This document shows positions 20,715-26,070 of a stretch of DNA of 26,070 nucleotides, one piece after another (position 1 is the stretch's first letter; every line of letters begins with the position of its first letter). The stretch spans positions 1 through 26,070 of the forward strand of contig JABMRW010000050.1 of NCBI GenBank assembly GCA_013202445.1, given 5' to 3'. The notes below the pieces were generated by a model. It searched no databases, had not been told where the DNA came from, and was given only the letters and a program-made list of their open reading frames with translations. The position numbers were made by a program, and so were the translations under genes. This DNA is from Deltaproteobacteria bacterium (GTDB lineage Bacteria > Chloroflexota > Dehalococcoidia > Dehalococcoidales > BS750m-G39).

Positions 20715-22055
20715 ATGAAAGCTGAGGATAAAGAAAAACTACGACAGCTACTCGCAAAACTTATTGAAGCGCTTCACTTAATCATAAGCGAGGGTTTAAA
20801 AACCGGGACGTTGAAACCCCGATATCAGCCGTACTTCAGATGGAAGTTAATAGAGTTTGAATACAGTGATACCGGCATTAAAAGAAAGAGCGCTAAAGGG
20901 CAAGAGTTCGCAAAACCTTATTGGCGTGCAGCAATTTCAAGCATCTGGCAAATAATAATTAATACACCTTTGTATAGAGATATATTTGCATTAATATCAA
21001 CAACTTACGAGGTGAAAGAGGCTGAATGTGATCTTTATTTAATTGAGCTAATTAACAAAGTCGGTGGAAATATCTTAGCAGGCAAAAATAATAAAGTCTC
21101 CGATGCGGAGAGATATATTAACTTGTTCTTGAAAGACTTGGAAGGCGAGAATCAGGAATATAGGGCAGAAGTTAAGCTAGCAGGGTTATTGCTTCAATCT
21201 CGTTCAATTCAACTCGACAAAAACACGAGATTAAGAAAACCTACTCGCAGAGATTTCGAAAGGGCAGTGCCCGTTATATTCCCCTCTCGTGGTACATTTC
21301 CGTTACAAGACCCCACAGCATTTCTTCACGTTAGAGTTTATGATACTAAGGGAGAAATGATCCTTGAAAATGAAATCGATAGATCAGTAGCACTACTCCG
21401 CCTTTTTCGCGTTGGAGCGGTGCAAGATTTACAGCATTCTTTAGATACAAGTTCGATAATTCATATGGCAGGGGGTACGCTGACCACAGGAAGATTATTG
21501 AGAGGGGATACGTATTTGATAACAAAAGAAGATGTAAAAACACTCAAAAAATTCTGGTCAAATATGAAAAGTGTTAAATTACCTACTGCACAAGTAGACG
21601 AGCTATCAATAGCCTACGATAGATATAGTGATTCCCTTGAAGGAGGGTCCATTGAAAAGCACATTTCCAGCGCAGTCATGGGATTAGAGGCTTTATATCT
21701 TAAAGAGGTAGATGAATTATCCTACAGGCTTAGTATGCGTGTCGGTAAGCTTTTAAGTCTAACCGAAGGTGAATACAAGCCGGGTGAAGTTAGAGATAAT
21801 CTCAAAGTCGCATACAAAATACGGAATAAATATGTCCATGGCGTAATTCTAAAAACAGAGCAGATTAAGAAACTTGTAGAAGAGAAATTCGCCCAAATAA
21901 TGATAGACTACCTACGCGCTTCAATTGTTGCTTTACTGAAAAGACCTAGTAAAGACACTCTAATTAGTCAATTAGATGATAGTTTCTTAGACAGCACGCA
22001 AGAAGAGGAAATTAAAAAACTACTATTCATGCCCTATGGTAAAAGGAGGCACTAA
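20715..22055 (+). CDS. HEPN-domain protein (Apea type), putative RNase
   Basis: This 446-aa protein has an unrecognised N-terminal part (about 1-290) and a C-terminal Apea-like HEPN domain (about 298-420). The domain shows DRYSDSLEGGSIEKHIS, then MGLEALYLK, ELSYRLSMRVGKLL and the RNase-type Rx4H motif at Arg370-His375 (KIRNKYVHG). HEPN proteins of this type are commonly RNases in anti-phage or stress systems; activity here is inferred from the motif. The gene is AT-rich beside GC-rich neighbours and has no obvious system partner. ATG 20715 is the first start after an in-frame TAG and has no nearby ribosome site. Its last codons contain the ribosome site of the MTAP gene, which starts 1 base after the stop. 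Confidence 0.8.
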   Translation: MKAEDKEKLRQLLAKLIEALHLIISEGLKTGTLKPRYQPYFRWKLIEFEYSDTGIKRKSAKGQEFAKPYWRAAISSIWQIIINTPLYRDIFALISTTYEVKEAECDLYLIELINKVGGNILAGKNNKVSDAERYINLFLKDLEGENQEYRAEVKLAGLLLQSRSIQLDKNTRLRKPTRRDFERAVPVIFPSRGTFPLQDPTAFLHVRVYDTKGEMILENEIDRSVALLRLFRVGAVQDLQHSLDTSSIIHMAGGTLTTGRLLRGDTYLITKEDVKTLKKFWSNMKSVKLPTAQVDELSIAYDRYSDSLEGGSIEKHISSAVMGLEALYLKEVDELSYRLSMRVGKLLSLTEGEYKPGEVRDNLKVAYKIRNKYVHGVILKTEQIKKLVEEKFAQIMIDYLRASIVALLKRPSKDTLISQLDDSFLDSTQEEEIKKLLFMPYGKRRH

Positions 22056-22056
22056 A

Positions 22057-22932
22057 ATGCCAAACGTAAAAGTAGGAGTCATCGGCGGCAGTGGGTTTTA
22101 CAAGATGGAGGAACTGAAAGGGGTTAAGGAGGTCGAAATCGATACCCCCTTCGGCAAGCCCAGCGATAGCGTAATGACCGGCACGCTGGATGATGTCGGC
22201 ATCGCCTTTCTGCCCCGCCACGGCAAGGGGCACCGCCTCACCCCCTCCGAGGTGCCCTACCGGGCCAATATCTACGCCATGAAGTCGCTGGGGGTGGAGT
22301 GGCTTATCTCGGTCAACGCCGTGGGCGGGCTTAAGTTCAAGATGAAGCCGGGCGACCTGGTCATCCCGGACCAGATAATTGACTGCACCCGCAGCCGGGC
22401 GACCAGCTTCTTCGGCGAGGGCATTGTCGCCCATGTCCCCTTCGCCGACCCCTTCTGCCCGGTGCTGAGCCAGATTTTGTTCAAGTCGGCCGTGAGGCTG
22501 GGGGCGGAGGCGCACCCAAAGGGCACCTGCGTGGCGATAGAGGGCCCCGCCTTCTCCACCCGGGCGGAGTCCAAGCTCTACCGCTCCTGGGACGCCGACA
22601 TCATCGGCATGACGCTGAGCCCGGAGGCCAGGCTGGCGCGGGAGGCGGAAATCTGCTACGCTGGTATCGCCGGCGTCACCGACTACGATAGCTGGCAGGA
22701 CCAGGCCGAGCCGCTGTCGGTTGATGTCATCCTGGAAACCCAGCGCAAGAACATTGATATCATCCAGAAAATCATCAAGCTGTCCATCGCCTGGCTGCCC
22801 CCCGAGCGCGACTGTGTATGCAGCCGGGCTATGAAGTCGGCCATCGCCACCGGCGGCAAGTTCATACCGGCGGAGCAGAAGAAAAAGCTGGAGCTCCTCA
22901 CCGGCAAGTACTTAAAAGGAGATAAACCGTAA
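22057..22932 (+). CDS. mtnP: S-methyl-5'-thioadenosine phosphorylase
   Basis: This 291-aa protein of the MTAP/PNP family splits methylthioadenosine with phosphate to adenine and methylthioribose-1-phosphate. It has GVIGGSGFY, PRHGKGH (phosphate site), NAVGGL, the MT pair at 185-186 and TDYD (Asp209, Asp211). The two aspartates favour adenine nucleosides over guanine or hypoxanthine ones. ATG 22057 is preferred to ATG 22036 because AAAAGGAGG lies 7 bases upstream and the family starts close to GVIGGSG. It leads an apparent operon with the MetE-like gene, linking salvage to methionine synthesis. Confidence 0.93.
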   Translation: MPNVKVGVIGGSGFYKMEELKGVKEVEIDTPFGKPSDSVMTGTLDDVGIAFLPRHGKGHRLTPSEVPYRANIYAMKSLGVEWLISVNAVGGLKFKMKPGDLVIPDQIIDCTRSRATSFFGEGIVAHVPFADPFCPVLSQILFKSAVRLGAEAHPKGTCVAIEGPAFSTRAESKLYRSWDADIIGMTLSPEARLAREAEICYAGIAGVTDYDSWQDQAEPLSVDVILETQRKNIDIIQKIIKLSIAWLPPERDCVCSRAMKSAIATGGKFIPAEQKKKLELLTGKYLKGDKP

Positions 22933-22934
22933 CC

Positions 22935-23963
22935 GTGACCGCCATAGAGTTCAACTGCCTGCCGACGGCTATCGGCAGCATGCCCCAGACCGACCCTGAT
23001 GCGGCCTGTGCGCAGGTTATAAAATACCTTAAGGAAATACCGTGCTGGCCGCAGCTGCCCCGGCGCTCCTTCAAGGAGAATATGTACGCCCAGTACAGCC
23101 AGGGCTTTCCCGGCATAACGGTCACCGGTGATAAGGTCTATGTCGACCGCGCTAAAGATATTGACGGCCCGCTGGAGAGGCTCTATGCCGCCTACCTGGA
23201 AAACGATGCCTCTAACTACGCCGTCAGCGCCGACTACGCCGCCGGCCTGCACGCCTTTCTGGGGTTAAAGAACCTCTCGCCGATGGCGGTCAAGGGGCAG
23301 GTAACCGGCCCGGTGACCTGGGGCTTAACCGTGGCCGATAGCGACGGCAAGGCTATTATCTACGACGATATTCTCGGCGACGCCGCGGCCAAATTTCTGC
23401 GCCTGAAAGCGGCCTGGCAGGAAAAAGAGCTAAAAAAGCTCTCGCCCAACACCATCATCTTCGTCGACGAGCCCTACATGGCTTCCTTCGGCTCGGTCTC
23501 GGTGCCCCTGTCGGCGGAGAAGGTGAAAAGCCTGCTGGAGGAGGTATTCAGGGGCATTGATGGTCTTAAAGGAGTCCACTGCTGCGGCAACACCGACTGG
23601 TCGGTCCTGCTGAATACCAGCGTTGATATTATCAGCTTTGACGCCTATAGCTACGCCCAATCGCTCAGCCTCTATCCCAAAGAGGTAAAAGGCCTGCTTG
23701 ATAGAGGCGGCGCCATCGCCTGGGGCATCGTCCCCAACGAAGGCTCCTCGCTGGGAAAAGAGACGGCGTCCAGCCTCAAAGACCGCCTTGAAGAGGCGAT
23801 GGCGCCCTTCACCAGGAACGGCCTGTCTTTCAAGCAGCTCCTGCGCCAGAGCCTGCTCACCCCCAGCTGCACCCTGGCCTCTTTAGACACCCCGGACGCC
23901 GCCGCCCAGGCTTTAGAACTCCTCGCCAACCTCTCCCGCCTGATGAGAAAGAGGCTAGCTTAA
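22935..23963 (+). CDS. MetE-like core methionine synthase family protein
   Basis: This 342-aa protein corresponds to the C-terminal catalytic barrel of cobalamin-independent methionine synthase, without the N-terminal half of long MetE. Probable zinc ligands are His215 and Cys217 (HCCGNTDW) and Cys312 (PSC). A VDEP segment (177-180) is also family-like. Short 'core' MetE enzymes in Dehalococcoides and archaea take the methyl group from a methylcobamide protein rather than from folate; the same is likely here but cannot be proved from sequence. The start is GTG 22935, two bases after the MTAP stop, with GGAG a rather long 13 bases upstream. UroD-like methyltransferases are the alternative family. 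Confidence 0.8.
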   Translation: MTAIEFNCLPTAIGSMPQTDPDAACAQVIKYLKEIPCWPQLPRRSFKENMYAQYSQGFPGITVTGDKVYVDRAKDIDGPLERLYAAYLENDASNYAVSADYAAGLHAFLGLKNLSPMAVKGQVTGPVTWGLTVADSDGKAIIYDDILGDAAAKFLRLKAAWQEKELKKLSPNTIIFVDEPYMASFGSVSVPLSAEKVKSLLEEVFRGIDGLKGVHCCGNTDWSVLLNTSVDIISFDAYSYAQSLSLYPKEVKGLLDRGGAIAWGIVPNEGSSLGKETASSLKDRLEEAMAPFTRNGLSFKQLLRQSLLTPSCTLASLDTPDAAAQALELLANLSRLMRKRLA

Positions 23964-24043
23964 CATAACCAGAAAAACAATCCCCCGAAGCTACCCACCT
24001 ACGAATTGTTTCCCTGATTTAATAAATATGGAGTTTGTCGCCG

Positions 24044-24244
24044 ATGGAATGCCAGATTGAAATCAACAAAACCAAATGCCCCTGCACCTACCAGCCCTGC
24101 TCCCGCAAAGGCAAGTGCTGTGACTGCATCGCCTACCACCTCAAGTCCGACGAGCTTCCCGCCTGCGTCTTCCCCCCCGAGGTAGAAAAGACCTACGACC
24201 GCTCCTTTGCCCGCTTCGCTAAACTGGTCTTGGATAAAGCTTAA
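24044..24244 (+). CDS. DUF6485 family small Cys-rich protein
   Basis: This 66-aa protein shows the DUF6485 pattern: CPCTYQPCSRKGKCCDC, then HLKSDELPACVFP and YDRSFARFA. With eight cysteines it probably binds zinc or an iron-sulfur cluster; no function is established. I choose ATG 24044, with GGAG 10 bases upstream, over the in-frame TTG 24035, which would leave only one base to the same site. The 80 bases before it hold a weak inverted repeat (AAACAAT / ATTGTTT) and no other signal I recognise. Confidence 0.83.
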   Translation: MECQIEINKTKCPCTYQPCSRKGKCCDCIAYHLKSDELPACVFPPEVEKTYDRSFARFAKLVLDKA

Positions 24245-24302
24245 CAGTGGCAAGCCAGGCCGATTCGGGGTATAGTTTAAAAAAGACAGGAGCCGAGGTA
24301 GT

Positions 24303-24896
24303 TTGGCCGAAGAAGTCATCAAAAGCCCGGACACGGAAAGGCAGGAGAGGGTCCCTCCCGGCCAAAAACTCACCGGGCAGTGGCCGGCGCTCCATTACGG
24401 CAGCGTGCCCGGTATTGACACCTCCCGGTGGACCTTCACCATTTCCGGCCTGGTAGAAAAGGAACGCAAGCTCAGCTATAAGGAATTCATGTCGCTGCCG
24501 ATGGTAAAGGTCTTCTCCGATATTCACTGCGTCACCGGCTGGTCAAAAATGGACAACCTCTGGGAAGGGGTCAGCGCCAGCGTTATACGGGAGCTTGCCA
24601 GTATACTGCCTGAGGCTAAATTCGTTACCGTCCATTCCGAGGGCGGCTTCACCACCAACCTTACGCTGGATGACTTCTTTCAGCCCGATGTGCTGTTTGC
24701 CGTCAAGCACAACAACCAACCGCTAACCCCGGAGCACGGCTACCCGGTAAGGCTGACCGTCCCCCGGCTTTACTTCTGGAAGAGCGCCAAATGGGTGACA
24801 GGCGTTGAGTTCACCGCCGAGGATAGGCCGGGATTCTGGGAATCCCACGGCTACCACAATCACGGCGACCCCTGGAAGGAGGAAAGGTACAGCTAG
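24303..24896 (+). CDS. Sulfite-oxidase-fold molybdopterin oxidoreductase (YuiH/YedY-like)
   Basis: This 197-aa protein is a minimal molybdopterin-binding domain of the sulfite oxidase superfamily. The molybdenum ligand is predicted as Cys76 in DIHCVTGWSKMDNLW; other family segments are FVTVHSEGGFTTNL, GYPVRLTVPRLYFWKSAKWV and WESHGYHNHGDPW. No Tat or Sec signal and no dimerisation domain are present, so it is likely cytoplasmic, like YuiH-type members. The substrate is unknown. The start is TTG 24303, with GAGG and AGGAG 4 and 10 bases upstream; no ATG is available before the conserved region. Confidence 0.88.
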   Translation: MAEEVIKSPDTERQERVPPGQKLTGQWPALHYGSVPGIDTSRWTFTISGLVEKERKLSYKEFMSLPMVKVFSDIHCVTGWSKMDNLWEGVSASVIRELASILPEAKFVTVHSEGGFTTNLTLDDFFQPDVLFAVKHNNQPLTPEHGYPVRLTVPRLYFWKSAKWVTGVEFTAEDRPGFWESHGYHNHGDPWKEERYS

Positions 24897-24963
24897 GCCT
24901 TAGCCGCCGCCTTTTCCCTGGCAAAAAGCAGCTAATTCCCGCCTAAATCAAATCTAAGGCCTA
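24894..24963. repeat. Inverted repeat after the molybdoenzyme gene
   Basis: TAGGCCTTAG (24894-24903) is matched exactly in inverted form by CTAAGGCCTA (24954-24963), 50 bases apart. The left arm includes the TAG stop codon of the upstream gene. No T-run follows, so it is not an ordinary terminator; each arm also contains the palindrome AGGCCT. Confidence 0.45.
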
Positions 24964-24968
24964 ACCAA

Positions 24969-24996
24969 TTGCTCTTCTTTTCGTTATATATATAAA
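24969..24996 (+). promoter_or_regulatory. Promoter of the DUF5667 gene
   Basis: TTGCTC (24969-24974), a 16-base spacer and TATAAA (24991-24996) within a TATATATATAAA stretch form a likely sigma-70 promoter just upstream of AAGGAGG (25011-25017). Confidence 0.5.
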
Positions 24997-25023
24997 GCAG
25001 ACCAATCACCAAGGAGGATGAAA

Positions 25024-25734
25024 TTGAGTAAAAAAGTATTAGCTCTACTGGCCAGTCTCTTGCTTATCGGGGTGGTATTTACTGCCACGCCAGTTTATGC
25101 GCAGGAAGAAGAGGACGTTGCCATTGGCGAGGTTACTGACCCCGGTACTCTACCCGATTCCCCCTTCTATTTTATGAAGACCTGGGGAAGAGCTGCTAGC
25201 AGTTTCTTCGCCTTTAATAACCAGGAGAAAGCGGAGCTGGCGTTGAGGTTCGCCAATGAGGACGCTCTAGCCATCAATGCCCTGTGTGAAAACGGGCAAT
25301 GCGAGCTGGCGGAGAGGCACTGTGAGAGGTTCCAGGAGCAGTTTCAAAGAGCCATTCGGTGGATGGAAAAAGCTCAAGAGGAAGGCAGGGACATCGAGGA
25401 ATTGGTTGAGAAATTGAAGGATAACCATCTCCGACAGCAGCAAGTTTTAGCCGGTTTACTGGAAACGGTGCCGGAACAGGCCCAAGAGGGGTTCCTCAAT
25501 GCCATGGTGAATTCGAGTTTCGGCCTGCAGAACGCCGTGAGAAAAATCCAGGGACAGCAGCAAATGGAGCAGTTCCAGGACGAGCTCAATCTTCAAATCA
25601 GCAATATGGGCGAAGAAACACAATTGCAGATTCAGGAAAGGTTAGAAGCGAAGCACCAGGGAGTTGACGAAGTCCCTGATACAGATTCACCACAGCAGGG
25701 GCAAGGCCAGCAAAACGCTGGTGGCAACAAATAG
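25024..25734 (+). CDS. Secreted DUF5667 protein
   Basis: An exported protein of about 236 aa. The N terminus is a Sec signal peptide (basic MSKK, hydrophobic LALLASLLLIGVVF, cleavage near VYAQ-EEE). The mature part has the DUF5667 opening (PDSPFYFMKTWGRAA) and long, Glu/Gln-rich helices likely to form coiled coils, with one Cys-rich turn (CENGQCELAERHC), ending in a Gln/Gly tail. Its function is not known. The perfect site AAGGAGG directly abuts ATG 25018, leaving no spacer, but stands 6 bases before the in-frame TTG 25024, so I place the start at TTG. Confidence 0.8.
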   Translation: MSKKVLALLASLLLIGVVFTATPVYAQEEEDVAIGEVTDPGTLPDSPFYFMKTWGRAASSFFAFNNQEKAELALRFANEDALAINALCENGQCELAERHCERFQEQFQRAIRWMEKAQEEGRDIEELVEKLKDNHLRQQQVLAGLLETVPEQAQEGFLNAMVNSSFGLQNAVRKIQGQQQMEQFQDELNLQISNMGEETQLQIQERLEAKHQGVDEVPDTDSPQQGQGQQNAGGNK

Positions 25735-25761
25735 GAATATTTTTAAAGCTTAAGTCTACTC

Positions 25762-25806
25762 AGGGGTAAGGCGTAACCCGTATTAAGACAATGCCTTACC
25801 CCTTTT
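25762..25806 (+). terminator. Rho-independent terminator of the DUF5667 gene
   Basis: AGGGGTAAGGC (25762-25772) pairs perfectly with GCCTTACCCCT (25793-25803), followed by TTTT. The 20-base loop is long, but the 11-bp stem is exact. The 3' arm doubles as the coding sequence for the last residues of the convergent membrane protein gene. Confidence 0.7.
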
Positions 25807-26070
25807 GCTGAACCACAGCCATACCCCGCTCGCCCCACCCAGAATCACCGCCGCTCCGGCCACGCCCAGGACACAGAACAGGACGACGTCGTAGAAGTAG
25901 CCGTCGGCAAACAGCATCTTCAGGTAGTCCCTGGTCGGGTCGAGCAGCCAGAAGTCATTAGAGGTAAAGCTGATAACATGAAACTGCCAGAAGATCGAGT
26001 TAAAGCCAAAGAGAGCCCCCAGCCCCAGGGCCAGCATCAGACCTAAGGTGATGCCGCTCCCCCCCACCAC
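25783..26070 (-). CDS. Integral membrane protein, DUF1461/TIGR01906-like (C-terminal part)
   Basis: The last 95 or so codons of a gene that runs off the right edge; the apparent start there is only an internal GTG. Two hydrophobic helices (about 5-25 and 60-85) flank a loop, FNSIFWQFHVISFTSNDFWLL followed by DPTRDYLKMLF, whose FH..SF.ND.W.LDP..DYL pattern matches the TIGR01906 family of bacterial membrane proteins. The function is unknown. The C terminus (FSKRGKALS) is written inside the terminator of the opposing DUF5667 gene. Confidence 0.8.
   Translation of the reverse strand: MVGGSGITLGLMLALGLGALFGFNSIFWQFHVISFTSNDFWLLDPTRDYLKMLFADGYFYDVVLFCVLGVAGAAVILGGASGVWLWFSKRGKALS

Noticed and set aside
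1..26070. CRISPR arrays, tRNA or rRNA genes, or a complete transposase
   Set aside because: No regularly spaced direct repeats, cloverleaf sequences, rRNA signatures or transposase motifs were seen by eye.

Overview
The window reads as a moderately GC-rich, anaerobic bacterial chromosome. The gene set points to a Dehalococcoidia-like member of the Chloroflexota: an Mvh-type (group 3c) [NiFe] hydrogenase, a MetV-type methylenetetrahydrofolate reductase partner, a short MetE-like 'core' methionine synthase, LexA with a DUF6504 protein, and the small families DUF6485 and DUF5667. This assignment is inference from gene content; there is no rRNA or other taxonomic marker in view, and I see no tRNA gene.

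Region 1 (1-9955, all minus strand) is one long hydrogenase locus. In transcription order it holds the hydrogenase small and large subunits (mvhG, mvhA), a NifU-like scaffold, an FmdB-type zinc ribbon, a small Cys-rich protein, the large-subunit protease, a double ferredoxin/MvhD fusion, a MetV-like protein, then hypF, hypC, hypD and hypE (cut by the window edge). It encodes the enzyme, most of its maturation machinery and a route for electrons. The proximity of metV suggests H2-driven methylene-THF reduction. No HdrA, MetF, HypA or HypB lies in the window. A 274-base gap with a palindromic element separates hypF from hypC.

Region 2 (9956-12775): a long non-coding gap precedes lexA, which has a good sigma-70 promoter covered by a large dyad. 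lexA is followed by DUF6504 and then by an AT-richer toxin-antitoxin pair (MerR-HTH/DUF433 antitoxin, DUF5615 PIN-like toxin) whose toxin has no normal start codon near its conserved N terminus.

Region 3 (12800-18630, plus strand): tldD-tldE from a promoter that looks leaderless, two small membrane proteins (the first AT-rich), then a PAC2-HEAT-GNAT operon. A two-hairpin repeat lies between the second membrane protein and PAC2.

Region 4 (18600-20460, minus strand): an SDR plus two MaoC-type hotdog proteins, looking like the reductase and hydratase pair of an acyl-CoA or acyl-ACP pathway, again from a leaderless-looking promoter.

Region 5 (20500-26070, mostly plus strand): a second, inverted copy of the two-hairpin repeat; an AT-rich gene for a HEPN-domain (Apea-type) putative RNase, packed 1 base upstream of an MTA phosphorylase gene; core MetE; DUF6485; a sulfite-oxidase-fold molybdoenzyme; a secreted DUF5667 protein; and the end of a convergent membrane protein gene. 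MTAP and MetE together suggest methionine salvage and synthesis. The accessory genes (toxin-antitoxin, 2TM protein, HEPN protein) are visibly AT-richer than the core genes and look acquired.
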